This document shows positions 1 to 7,207 of a stretch of DNA of 11,110 nt, piece by piece. This stretch comes from Bacteroidota bacterium. GTDB lineage: Bacteria > Bacteroidota > Ignavibacteria > Ignavibacteriales > Ignavibacteriaceae. Below the pieces are notes generated by a model. The model saw only the letters and a program-made list of their open reading frames with translations. It had not been told where the DNA came from and did no database searches. Location of the stretch: NCBI GenBank assembly GCA_023433685.1, contig JAEYUD010000040.1:1-11110 (forward strand), given 5' to 3'. A program made the translations under genes and the position numbers. Position 1 is the first letter of the stretch; every line of letters starts with the position of its first letter.

Positions 1-401
1 GCACTGCCATCGAGTCGCGAATATATATTGATCTGGCTAAACTTCCGCCAACAGTTTTCATCAATAATGCCGAAATGATACTTTCAGTTGATACCACTAA
101 ACACAAGATCGGTAATTCGGCTCTAAATGGTCTTTTGGTAAGTATATTCGACGATCTTACCAACGACAGTACTTTTAGTGTCAATTCGCTTTATACTACC
201 AATCTTTACTACTCCTCCGGCAAGTACTCGGGAAACCTGACCACTGTTATGAGGCAGGTGTATCTAAGCAAGAAAAATTATGGTTTCCTGATCTCCACTT
301 CCAACCCGGTCGAAGGATTAGAGACTATAATTCTCAAAAATTCAAACGCATCTGAGGCTTTGAAGCCAAAATTGATCATAACCTACACAAAACTGGACTG
401 A
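1..401 (+). CDS. C-terminal part of a surface/secreted protein with DNRLRE-like ending (5' truncated)
   Basis: This is the 3' end of a gene that starts before the window. The frame is open from base 3 to the TGA at 399-401, giving about 132 residues. An internal ATG at 75 is probably not the start, because the preceding codons (reading TAIESRIYIDLAKLPP) look like normal protein. The fragment is rich in Ser, Thr, Asn, Tyr and alternating hydrophobics, as expected for an extracellular beta-sandwich. It ends EALKPKLIITYTKLD, which resembles the 'rPkLvVtYt' ending of DNRLRE domains and of lipoproteins such as DUF4270 in Bacteroidota. The beta-rich reading is seen in the sequence; the family assignment is inference from one short motif. 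It lies 4 bases upstream of an outer-membrane protein gene, so co-expression with envelope genes is likely. The exact function is unknown. Confidence 0.6.
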   Translation, partial: TAIESRIYIDLAKLPPTVFINNAEMILSVDTTKHKIGNSALNGLLVSIFDDLTNDSTFSVNSLYTTNLYYSSGKYSGNLTTVMRQVYLSKKNYGFLISTSNPVEGLETIILKNSNASEALKPKLIITYTKLD

Positions 402-405
402 TTAG

Positions 406-1656
406 ATGAGAAGAATATTTCTGTTAACTCTCTTTATAATATCTTCTGTTACCTTTGCGCAGGTCAACACGGTCTATTCCAGATTTGGAGTTGGAACGGT
501 ACTTTATGGTACCACCGCAAGGGATCTCTCGTTCGGTGAGCTGGGAACTGCAATTTATGACGAAGACAGGATCAATCTCCTTAATCCTGCCTCATACGGA
601 AGTTTTATACTTACTCGCGCTGATTTCGGTCAGGTTCTTGAAGCTTCATTTGTAAAAGATGCTACACGGAACTCATATTACGGTGGTGGTTATCTTCCCG
701 GGTTTAATATTGGTTTTCCGGTCAGTATCGAGCATGGTGTCGGTCTTGTATTTGGTGTAAATAAATACTCAGATGTCAGTTATGATGGTTCGAGAGACGC
801 AACTATTTCCACAGCGGGTTCGCTGGTTCCCTCTACCGTAAAAGAGGAATACCTCTATGATGGCGGAATAACCAAAATATTCATGGGTACATCCTACAGG
901 CTGCCATTCGGTTGGAACATAGGTGCCTCTGCTGACTTCCTTATTGGCCATTATGAGTACAAATCTTCTGCCAGGTTTTCCACTACCAGTGTTGTCGACG
1001 GAATTTATGCCCGTCAACAGAACTTTAAAGGTTTTGCGGGAACATTCGGAATACTTTCAAATAATCTGAATGAATACTTTGGAATTTCAGGACTTGAAGA
1101 GATACGTCTATCAGCCGGTTACACTGTCGGTACCACTCTGAAAGGCGATTATGCTAATTTTACCATAAATAATTTCGGATATCACGATACACTCTCAAAA
1201 GGCGACCTTGAAACTGTGATCCCGGCGAGGATGTTCGCGGGTATTTCGCTAAAGGTAAACCCACGCACGAAGATATTTGCTGATTATCTTGCCCAGACAT
1301 GGGAAGATTTTTCAATGACCGGCTCCACCCCACAAACCCTGACCAACTCATTCAAGTTGAGCGCGGGTATTGAGTACAATCCCAATTTAAGGAGCGCGAC
1401 TTACACCCCCGATCTGTCTTACAGATTTGGTGTAAGCTACGAAAAACTGCCTTACTTGCTTTCCGGGGAATCAGCATATAGAATCACAACAGGCGCCGGT
1501 ATCTCCATACCGCTTTCACCGGCAAACTTCATCGATCTTGGTTTACAATACTCATTTAACACCTCTTCCTATGCGAATGTGATCAAAGACAACACACTCC
1601 GTTTCCTGGTGGGCATTAGTGTTGGTGAACTTTGGTTTCTACGAAACGATTACTGA
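406..1656 (+). CDS. Outer-membrane beta-barrel protein (Bacteroidetes YSRFG family)
   Basis: A 416-residue exported protein. Residues 1-18 form a clear signal peptide (MRRIFLLTLF plus a hydrophobic core, probable cleavage TFA|Q at 18/19). The mature N-terminus VNTVYSRFGVG, followed by LSFGELGTAIYDEDRINLLNPAS, resembles the 'SPYSRFGiG ... GmGg ... NPAs' start of FadL/OMPP1-like or PorV-like outer-membrane proteins in Bacteroidota. The rest alternates aromatic/hydrophobic and polar residues with many Gly and Tyr, typical of beta strands, and the protein ends LRFLVGISVGELWFLRNDY, with the aromatic-rich terminus of such barrels. It should sit in the outer membrane. Its substrate cannot be told from sequence. 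No strong Shine-Dalgarno precedes the ATG, which is usual in this phylum. The TPR gene downstream starts inside its 3' end. From memory, Bacteroidetes genomes often pair such a barrel with a TPR gene; this was not checked. Confidence 0.75.
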   Translation: MRRIFLLTLFIISSVTFAQVNTVYSRFGVGTVLYGTTARDLSFGELGTAIYDEDRINLLNPASYGSFILTRADFGQVLEASFVKDATRNSYYGGGYLPGFNIGFPVSIEHGVGLVFGVNKYSDVSYDGSRDATISTAGSLVPSTVKEEYLYDGGITKIFMGTSYRLPFGWNIGASADFLIGHYEYKSSARFSTTSVVDGIYARQQNFKGFAGTFGILSNNLNEYFGISGLEEIRLSAGYTVGTTLKGDYANFTINNFGYHDTLSKGDLETVIPARMFAGISLKVNPRTKIFADYLAQTWEDFSMTGSTPQTLTNSFKLSAGIEYNPNLRSATYTPDLSYRFGVSYEKLPYLLSGESAYRITTGAGISIPLSPANFIDLGLQYSFNTSSYANVIKDNTLRFLVGISVGELWFLRNDY

Positions 1657-2891
1657 GATTTGTGAGACTGTCTGATCGATTCCCGGTCATAACCCTTTTA
1701 GTTTTATCGGCTTTGCTGTTTTCAGTAAGTAAAGCCGATTCGCTTAAAGTAAAGTACGATCTTTTCTCTCTCTATGTGGAAAAGGGGATTTACGATTCAG
1801 CATTAGAGTCGGGTTCTGAACTTTTCCGTTTGCCGGAGATTAGGGAATACTCCCCGTGGTTTTTCCCCAAGTTCAGCGATGTTATCGCTCACATGATCAA
1901 TGATTCCGCTTCCGGGATCACTTACGATCTTATCAACGCTTTTTACTCTGAAGCGGTGAAGAACGATGCTGCCAACTCACTTTCGTACAAACTTTATCAT
2001 GCTTTCATACTCGACAAGTACTTTAACGAAGATTTTGCTGTTATCTACCCCGTATACCAAAGCGTGCTCGGTACCAAACCGGAGGTTGACGAGGTTATCC
2101 TGAAAAGGATATCAGAAAAAGCGGTGCACGCGGATATTCGAGACACTTCCACAATGCTTTCAGTACTTGATATTCTAACTTATCTGCTCGAAAAGTATCC
2201 CGATGATCCGAAGTGGGGAGAGGCAATATCCAATCTCGCCGATTCTCCTGATGAATTATTAAAGCTTCGCCTGAAACTTCATGACCGTAACCCGGGAAGT
2301 GCATCAAACAACTGGGCGATCGCCTCAATTATGATCGAGAAGGCAAATTACAAGGATGCCTTGATATATCTAAGCAGACTTGTTTCAGAGTTTCCGGAAA
2401 TGGTAAAATACTGGAAGGCGCTTACCCTCGCGGCAGAAAAAAACAATGACGAAGGGAAGGCTCTGGAAGGCTACCTGAAGCTCCTCAAACTTGAACCGGC
2501 GGTGAAAGAATATTATTTTAACGCTGCTGTGTTATATGAGAAAAAAGATAACTACGCCGCTGCGTCAAAGTACTTCAGACGGGCTTCAGAGGTTGCAGGC
2601 GGGTGGGGAAAAGCCCTTTTTTATGAAGGATTGGTGTACGAAAATTCAGCCCGCGCGTGCGGTACTCTCGAGTTTTATGACAAGTGCGTATATCAGATAG
2701 CGTACGAAAAATATCTTAATGCCATCGGTTATGAACCTGCTCTCCCCGGTGTGCAGGAGAGAATAAACTCAATAGAAAAGTATCTGCCTGACCCGGAAGA
2801 TTTTAAAAGAAACGGTTACAAATCCGGAGATCAGGTAAAGATCAAAGGAAGTTGTTATATTTGGATAGAAGAATTGTTAAAGGTACAATAA
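1632..2891 (+). CDS. Exported TPR-repeat protein
   Basis: A protein of about 419 residues with an N-terminal hydrophobic segment (residues 16-35, possible cleavage SKA|D at 35/36), so it is probably periplasmic or anchored. From about residue 225 to 335 it shows helical TPR-like units: NYKDALIYLSRLVSEFPE, GKALEGYLKLLKLEP and NYAAASKYFRRASEV. A C-terminal module carries Cys343, Cys352 and Cys408 (ACGTLEFYDKCVYQIAYEKY and GSCYIWIEELLKVQ). I recall a similar 'C...F.DkCvy.lA.dkY' plus terminal 'C(Y/W).WI..t..V' pattern in uncharacterised Bacteroidetes TPR proteins. The start is uncertain: TTG at 1632 overlaps the upstream gene by 25 bases with GGTGA 3 bases before it, while in-frame GTG at 1662 lies 5 bases after the upstream stop and gives a tidier signal peptide. 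TPR domains bind proteins, so a role in envelope assembly with the upstream barrel is an inference. No catalytic motif is seen. Confidence 0.75.
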   Translation: MVSTKRLLRFVRLSDRFPVITLLVLSALLFSVSKADSLKVKYDLFSLYVEKGIYDSALESGSELFRLPEIREYSPWFFPKFSDVIAHMINDSASGITYDLINAFYSEAVKNDAANSLSYKLYHAFILDKYFNEDFAVIYPVYQSVLGTKPEVDEVILKRISEKAVHADIRDTSTMLSVLDILTYLLEKYPDDPKWGEAISNLADSPDELLKLRLKLHDRNPGSASNNWAIASIMIEKANYKDALIYLSRLVSEFPEMVKYWKALTLAAEKNNDEGKALEGYLKLLKLEPAVKEYYFNAAVLYEKKDNYAAASKYFRRASEVAGGWGKALFYEGLVYENSARACGTLEFYDKCVYQIAYEKYLNAIGYEPALPGVQERINSIEKYLPDPEDFKRNGYKSGDQVKIKGSCYIWIEELLKVQ

Positions 2892-2893
2892 AC

Positions 2894-2897
2894 GGAG
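2894..2897 (+). promoter_or_regulatory. Candidate ribosome binding site (GGAG) upstream of glyA
   Basis: GGAG lies just after the stop of the TPR gene. It is 22 bases before the TTG at 2920 that a standard gene caller would choose, which is too far for a normal Shine-Dalgarno. It is 10 bases before an in-frame ATC at 2908. The spacing therefore favours initiation at 2908, or points to a base change in what was an ATG. Confidence 0.4.
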
Positions 2898-2919
2898 ATC
2901 ATCTAACATCTACGAACAT

Positions 2920-4200
2920 TTGAAAAACGATCCTGAAATTTTTGAAGTATTAAATCTTGAAACGAAGAGGCAGACAGAAAAACTTGAATTGATCGCTTCT
3001 GAAAATATTGTAAGTCCTGCCGTTCTTGCGGCTGCCGGTTCGATACTGACCAACAAATACGCTGAAGGTTACCCAGGAAAAAGATATTATGGTGGTTGTG
3101 AGTATGTTGACATGGCAGAGGATATTGCCAGGGAAAGATTGAAAAAACTTTTTGGCGCCGAATATGTTAACGTGCAACCACACAGTGGTTCACAAGCTAA
3201 TATGGGCGTATTTATGACAATTCTGAAGCCGGGTGATAAAATACTCGGACTTAGCCTCGCTCATGGTGGTCACCTGACACATGGCTCACCGGTTAATTTT
3301 TCAGGCAAAATATACCATGCCCTCGCTTACGAACTTGACCGTGAGACCGGTCTCTTAAACTACGACGCAATTGAAGCGATCGCCAAGGCCGAAAAACCCA
3401 GGCTGATCATCGCCGGTGGCAGTGCTTACTCACGCGACTGGGATTACAAACGATTCAGAGAGATCGCTGATTCAGTTGGTGCCTTTCTTCTCTGCGATAT
3501 GGCACACCCTGCAGGCCTCATCTCAAAGGGTTTGCTGAACAATCCTCTTGAATACTGTCATTTCGTTACATCTACCACCCATAAAACACTTCGCGGACCA
3601 AGAGGCGGTGTGATACTGATGGGAAAAGACTTTGAAAATCCATTTGGAATTACTGTCCCCAAAACCGGACGTCCCAAAATGATGTCGGAGCTTATTGACA
3701 GCACAATCATGCCCGGTATTCAGGGTGGCCCACTGATGCACATTATCATGGCAAAAGCTGTCGCGTTTGGTGAGGCACTTCAAGACTCATTTACCGGTTA
3801 TGTTCATCAGGTACGCTCGAACGCGCGCAAACTTGCTGACGAGCTGATAAAAAGAGATTATCACATCATCTCAAATGGTACAGATAATCATCTCATGCTT
3901 GTAGACTTGACCAACAAGAATATAAGTGGAAAAGCCGCGGAGATCGCTCTCGGAAAAGCCGGTATCACAGTGAACAAAAACATGGTTCCATTCGATCAGA
4001 GGAGCCCATTCGTTACAAGCGGTATCAGAATCGGTACGCCTGCATCAACCACCCGCGGAATGAAAGAAGAAGAGATGATCCGGATCGCCGCCCTTATCGA
4101 TATGGCGGTTGTTAACTCTGAGAATGATGACATGCTTCAGAAGGTAAGTCTTGAAGTGAAAGAACTTTGTTCCGGATTCCCACTGTTTGCCGGGAGGTAA
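2920..4200 (+). CDS. glyA: Serine hydroxymethyltransferase
   Basis: A PLP enzyme that interconverts serine plus tetrahydrofolate with glycine plus 5,10-methylene-tetrahydrofolate in the cytosol, the main one-carbon source. The 426 residues cover the full family: LELIASENIVSP near residue 22, NKYAEGYPGKRYYGG at 45-59, QPHSGSQAN at 86-94, CDMAHPAGL at 192-200, and the PLP-binding lysine in STTHKTLRGPRGG (Lys222). GIQGGPL and GIRIGTPA follow. The HPAGLI and KMMSELIDST..PGIQGGPL wording is that of Bacteroidota/Chlorobi homologues. Function is certain; the start is not. TTG 2920 is the first standard start codon, but homologues often begin M-Y/F-x-x-L-K-x-x-D-P-E-I, and the codons from ATC 2908 read IYEHLKNDPEIF, fitting a start 12 bases earlier. 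The stop is directly followed by the ATG of tatC, and GGGAGG in the glyA 3' end serves tatC, so the two are probably translationally coupled. Confidence 0.97.
   Translation: MKNDPEIFEVLNLETKRQTEKLELIASENIVSPAVLAAAGSILTNKYAEGYPGKRYYGGCEYVDMAEDIARERLKKLFGAEYVNVQPHSGSQANMGVFMTILKPGDKILGLSLAHGGHLTHGSPVNFSGKIYHALAYELDRETGLLNYDAIEAIAKAEKPRLIIAGGSAYSRDWDYKRFREIADSVGAFLLCDMAHPAGLISKGLLNNPLEYCHFVTSTTHKTLRGPRGGVILMGKDFENPFGITVPKTGRPKMMSELIDSTIMPGIQGGPLMHIIMAKAVAFGEALQDSFTGYVHQVRSNARKLADELIKRDYHIISNGTDNHLMLVDLTNKNISGKAAEIALGKAGITVNKNMVPFDQRSPFVTSGIRIGTPASTTRGMKEEEMIRIAALIDMAVVNSENDDMLQKVSLEVKELCSGFPLFAGR
4192..4197 (+). promoter_or_regulatory. Ribosome binding site of tatC inside the glyA 3' end
   Basis: GGGAGG lies 3 bases before ATG 4201, overlapping the last codons of glyA. 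The short spacing leaves open a second start at ATG 4270 (protein MSFWDHLDELR), which has its own GGAG at 4261-4264 with 5 bases spacing. Confidence 0.5.
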
Positions 4201-4971
4201 ATGATCGCTGAAGAAACCGGAAGTCTGAACACGGAGGAAACACAGGAGCCCGGCGATTCCGGAGTGGAAATGTCCTTTTGGGATCATCTCGACGAACTCC
4301 GCGCAAGAATACTTAAAATTCTTGCCGGTGTTGTGCCGATCTGGTTCCTGTCTATAGCATTCGCTCAGGAAATAATAAATACCGTATTGCTTCTGCCGGC
4401 AGGTGCCTCGGGTGTGAAGTTACAGAACCTGAGACCGTTTGGTCAGTTAATGTTAAACTTTGAAGTAAGTTTTATTGTTGCATTAATTGTTACGGTTCCG
4501 TACAGTTTTTACCATCTGTGGCAGTTTATCGCGCCCGCGTTGCATAGTAATGAGAAGCAAGCGCTTCTTAAAGCAGCGTTTTTCTCGTCGTTCTGTTTCC
4601 TGACTGGTACCGCGTTCGGATACTACGTAATGATCCCGATGACCCTGAGTTTCGCCGCCGGTTTCGGAAGTCCTGAAGTTGTTAACATGTTCTCGCTTGA
4701 TGAGTATATGTCACTGATCTTCAGCATTCTGCTGGGCACCTCTCTGATATTCGAGTTGCCCGTTCTTTCTTATCTTTTAACGCGGATCGGACTTTTAACA
4801 CCCGCATTCATGACAAAATATCGAAGACATGCCATAGTTATCCTGATGATAGCGGCTGCATTTCTATCGCCGGGAACCGATCCCTTTTCAATGCTGGTGC
4901 TCTCAGTACCGCTTTTGTTTTTATATGAATCCAGTATCCTGATATCGAAATGGGCAGTAAAGAAAAAATAA
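4201..4971 (+). CDS. tatC: Sec-independent (Tat) protein translocase subunit TatC
   Basis: The membrane core and signal-peptide receptor of the twin-arginine translocase, which exports folded, often cofactor-containing proteins. The 256 residues show the family signature: MSFWDHLDELRARI at 24-37, then six hydrophobic segments at roughly 38-58, 86-108, 122-147, 170-193, 209-223 and 229-249. Key landmarks are FIAPALHSNEK (Glu118, matching the conserved cytoplasmic-loop glutamate), IFELPVL (Glu185, membrane-buried glutamate), KYRRHAIV and SPGTDPFS (Asp227). About 23 residues precede the conserved start and are acidic and poorly conserved, so translation could instead begin at ATG 4270. The gene abuts glyA with no gap, and its last 22 bases overlap the next gene. 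No tatA/tatB is in the window; TatA must be encoded elsewhere. Confidence 0.95.
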   Translation: MIAEETGSLNTEETQEPGDSGVEMSFWDHLDELRARILKILAGVVPIWFLSIAFAQEIINTVLLLPAGASGVKLQNLRPFGQLMLNFEVSFIVALIVTVPYSFYHLWQFIAPALHSNEKQALLKAAFFSSFCFLTGTAFGYYVMIPMTLSFAAGFGSPEVVNMFSLDEYMSLIFSILLGTSLIFELPVLSYLLTRIGLLTPAFMTKYRRHAIVILMIAAAFLSPGTDPFSMLVLSVPLLFLYESSILISKWAVKKK

Positions 4972-5948
4972 ACATACCGGTGATGGACCGGGTATTGGCA
5001 CCTGTGAAGGATGGTTTAACGGAGTTCAACCAGCACTTCAGATCCACGATGAAATCGCATGTCCGCCTGCTGGATATTGCCACCTCTTTTATTCTCAAGC
5101 AAAAAGGGAAGAAGATAAGGCCTACCCTTGTTCTTCTCACAGCCGGCCTCTGCGGAGGATATAACGAGAGGACCTACCGGGGAGCGACAATGGTCGAACT
5201 GCTACATACTGCCACACTTGTACATGATGACGTGGTTGACCAGGCAGACAAACGCAGGGGATTCCCTTCGATTAACGCGATTTGGAAAAATAAAGCCTCT
5301 GTATTGATCGGCGATTACCTCCTTGCCCGTGGTTTGATGCTCTCGGTGCAGTCGAAAGATTATGATTTTCTGGAAACGATAACTGAAACAGTTAAAAGAA
5401 TGTCGGAAGGTGAACTTCTTCAGCTCGAAAAATCGAGGAAACTTGACATTGATGAAGAGACCTATTTTCGGGTGATATCCGATAAAACAGCATCGCTCAT
5501 TGAAACCTGTTGTTATGTGGGAGCGATGAGTGCCACAGTTGAAGTGGAGCAAAGAGAAGCTGCCAGGAAATTTGGAAGTCTTCTTGGTATCGCCTTTCAA
5601 ATAAAAGATGACATTCTCGACTATGAAGGAACAACAAAGATCTTTGGAAAGCCGATCGGTGGAGACATAAAAGAGAAAAAGATCACTCTGCCATTGATCT
5701 ACGCCATGGATGCCGCGGGAAAGAGTGAAGCCGGAAAGATCATCAAACAAATCAAGCATATCAAACAAAAAGACAACGTTTCTTCCATCATCGATTTTGT
5801 CATCAGATTTGGTGGACTTAAAAAAGCTCAGATCAAAGCTGAAGAGTTGGCAGATGAAGCCAAAACCTGTCTCATGATATTTCCGGATTCTGAATACAAG
5901 TCATCCCTTCTCTCACTCGTAGACTTCGTGGTTAACAGAAAAACCTGA
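4950..5948 (+). CDS. ispB: Long-chain trans-polyprenyl diphosphate synthase
   Basis: A cytosolic prenyltransferase that condenses isopentenyl diphosphate units onto an allylic primer, most likely giving the menaquinone side chain. The 332 residues include GKKIRP at 53-58, the first aspartate-rich motif HDDVVDQADKRRG (Asp93, Asp94, Asp97, with the following Arg pair) and the second motif KDDILDYEG (Asp220, Asp221, Asp224), then GKPIGGDIKEKKITLPLI. Residues 4 and 5 before the first motif are small (Thr89, Ala88). In this family a bulky aromatic there stops the chain early, so a long product (about C30 or more) is inferred. Product length cannot be fixed from sequence, so octaprenyl, heptaprenyl and solanesyl synthase remain possible names. 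ATG 4950 overlaps tatC by 22 bases. ATG 4983, just after the tatC stop, is an equally plausible start, and neither has a strong ribosome site. The stop is 12 bases from the convergent stop of the uspA-type gene. Confidence 0.9.
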   Translation: MGSKEKINIPVMDRVLAPVKDGLTEFNQHFRSTMKSHVRLLDIATSFILKQKGKKIRPTLVLLTAGLCGGYNERTYRGATMVELLHTATLVHDDVVDQADKRRGFPSINAIWKNKASVLIGDYLLARGLMLSVQSKDYDFLETITETVKRMSEGELLQLEKSRKLDIDEETYFRVISDKTASLIETCCYVGAMSATVEVEQREAARKFGSLLGIAFQIKDDILDYEGTTKIFGKPIGGDIKEKKITLPLIYAMDAAGKSEAGKIIKQIKHIKQKDNVSSIIDFVIRFGGLKKAQIKAEELADEAKTCLMIFPDSEYKSSLLSLVDFVVNRKT

Positions 5949-5960
5949 GAAAAACTTCCG

Positions 5961-6440
5961 TTATTTCGCGAGATTTTCCCTGAAATCAAATCCTTTAACA
6001 GGCTCCCTAAGTGTCAGTACAGGACATGGAGCCTTCCTTACCACTTTATCCGCCGTGCTTCCAAAGAGTATCTGTTCAACCCCGGTATGGCCATGTGTGG
6101 AGATAATAATAAGATCAACATCCTCAGTTCTTGCAACTTCAATGATCTCAAGATAAGGTTTACCGAGTTTAACCACCGGGGTAACTTTAATGTTTGATCC
6201 GATATTTTCAGCGGCTACCCTGACAAGTTCCTCTTTTGCTCTCTCATCAACCTGGTAGGTGAGTGTGGGGAGTGCTATTTGACCAATACTAAGATCCGGA
6301 GGATAGATAACCGGTTCAACTACATAAATAGTTACGATCTCGGCATCGAACATGCCGGCAAACTCTGAGGCGAATTTCAATGCCTGAATTGAATAATCGC
6401 TAAAATCAACAGGAACAAGGACTTTCTTGAACTGTATCAT
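5961..6440 (-). CDS. Universal stress protein (UspA family)
   Basis: A single-domain Usp of 159 residues, near the usual 140-160. It begins KKVLVPVDFSDYSIQALKFA, with Asp12 in the nucleotide-binding position after strand 1. It ends with the nucleotide-loop region IISTHGHTGVEQILFGSTADKVV (residues 112-134) and APCPVLTL. The ATP-binding motif of the family is G-x2-G-x9-G-S/T; here Ser114 replaces the first Gly while Gly117, Gly127 and Ser128 are kept, a common variant that still allows ATP binding in some members. Usp proteins are cytosolic dimers made during starvation or stress; the specific role here is unknown. AAGGAG (minus strand, at 6448-6453) sits 7 bases upstream of the ATG. The gene follows the HisA-like gene by 17 bases on the same strand, so both probably share a transcript. 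Confidence 0.93.
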   Translation of the reverse strand: MIQFKKVLVPVDFSDYSIQALKFASEFAGMFDAEIVTIYVVEPVIYPPDLSIGQIALPTLTYQVDERAKEELVRVAAENIGSNIKVTPVVKLGKPYLEIIEVARTEDVDLIIISTHGHTGVEQILFGSTADKVVRKAPCPVLTLREPVKGFDFRENLAK

Positions 6441-6447
6441 TGCCTAT

Positions 6448-6453
6448 CTCCTT
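6448..6453 (-). promoter_or_regulatory. Ribosome binding site of the UspA-family gene
   Basis: Read on the minus strand this is AAGGAG, 7 bases before the ATG that ends at 6440. It is one of the clearest Shine-Dalgarno sites in the window and lies in the 17-base gap after the HisA-like gene. Confidence 0.7.
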
Positions 6454-6457
6454 GAAA

Positions 6458-7207
6458 TTAATCGTAAATACCAGCTTCAGCCAAACGCCAGATCTTCTGA
6501 CAGGGGAACCTGTTCTCATAAAGTGCCCGCCCTATGATAAGGGAATCGACACCGAACTCTCCCAGACTCGCAACAGCATCCAGTTCCGCTTTATCTGCCA
6601 CACCTCCGGAGTGGGTGACTCTCCGGTCAGTTACTTCGGCAATCATTTTCGAGAGGGCGAGGTTTGGTCCGCCAAGCATACCGTTCCGGGTTACATCCGT
6701 AACGATAAACCGGTTCACACCGATTCCCGCGAGTTCTGATGCCAGGTCGGCCGGGTGAATACCGGTTGTCTGTTTCCGGCCTTTGATCACCACTTCGTTA
6801 TCAATGACATCTATACCGACAACCACTCTTGAAGGCCCGAATTTATCGAATATCCTGTAAAACTCTTTTCTGTTCTGAATTACAACCGAAGCCACTACAA
6901 CCCGGGAAACCCCCGCGTCGAATGCATATTCAGCATCCGCGATACTTCTGATACCACCGGTAAATTCCACCGGTATGATCACGGATGAGCAAATGTCTGA
7001 AATGAGGGAGTGATTTACCGAAGTATCGCCGTAAATCCCGTCAAAATCCACAACGTGGATCATTTTCGCATTTTCACTTCGCCAGATCATCGCCATTTCA
7101 AGCGGATCATCACAATATTCAGAACACCCGAGTTCGGGTATCCCCTGAACCGTTCTGACTGTCCTGCCGCTCTTTATATCAATCGATGGAATTACTAAAA
7201 GTGACAT
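6458..7207 (-). CDS. hisA: HisA-like TIM-barrel isomerase (ProFAR isomerase family), divergent
   Basis: A 249-residue (beta/alpha)8 barrel of the HisA/HisF family. Canonical HisA opens the aminoaldose of ProFAR to PRFAR in histidine synthesis. Seen: VIPSIDIKSGRTVRTVQG with Asp10 (catalytic base position), HVVDFDGIYGD at 51-61, TGGIRS at 83-88, GIDVIDNEVVIKG with Asp133 (catalytic acid position), VTDVTRNGMLGGPN at 169-182, HSGGV at 199-203 and IIGRALYENRF at 225-234. Length and order match HisA better than HisF. Oddities: the GW after strand 5, whose Trp stacks on substrate in HisA, is GR here (Arg144); GGGIR is TGGIR; the usual G-T of the GTAA phosphate loop is Ala106-Ser107. Both aspartates are kept, so an active isomerase is plausible, but a paralogue with another substrate cannot be excluded. 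No other his gene is nearby. No clear ribosome site precedes the ATG. A uspA-type gene follows in the same unit. Confidence 0.8.
   Translation of the reverse strand: MSLLVIPSIDIKSGRTVRTVQGIPELGCSEYCDDPLEMAMIWRSENAKMIHVVDFDGIYGDTSVNHSLISDICSSVIIPVEFTGGIRSIADAEYAFDAGVSRVVVASVVIQNRKEFYRIFDKFGPSRVVVGIDVIDNEVVIKGRKQTTGIHPADLASELAGIGVNRFIVTDVTRNGMLGGPNLALSKMIAEVTDRRVTHSGGVADKAELDAVASLGEFGVDSLIIGRALYENRFPCQKIWRLAEAGIYD

Noticed and set aside
5202..5768. Long open frame of 188 codons on the minus strand
   Set aside because: It lies wholly inside the polyprenyl synthase gene, whose catalytic motifs are intact. The antisense product is rich in Phe, His and Cys and has no recognisable domain.
5930..5990. 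Bidirectional terminator between the convergent polyprenyl synthase and uspA-type genes
   Set aside because: Only a weak GAAAA/TTTTC pairing with a long loop is visible, with no GC-rich stem. The gap is 12 bases.
6440..6758. Plus-strand open frames opposite the HisA-like gene
   Set aside because: They are shadows of a clear TIM-barrel gene, lacking ribosome sites and protein-like composition.
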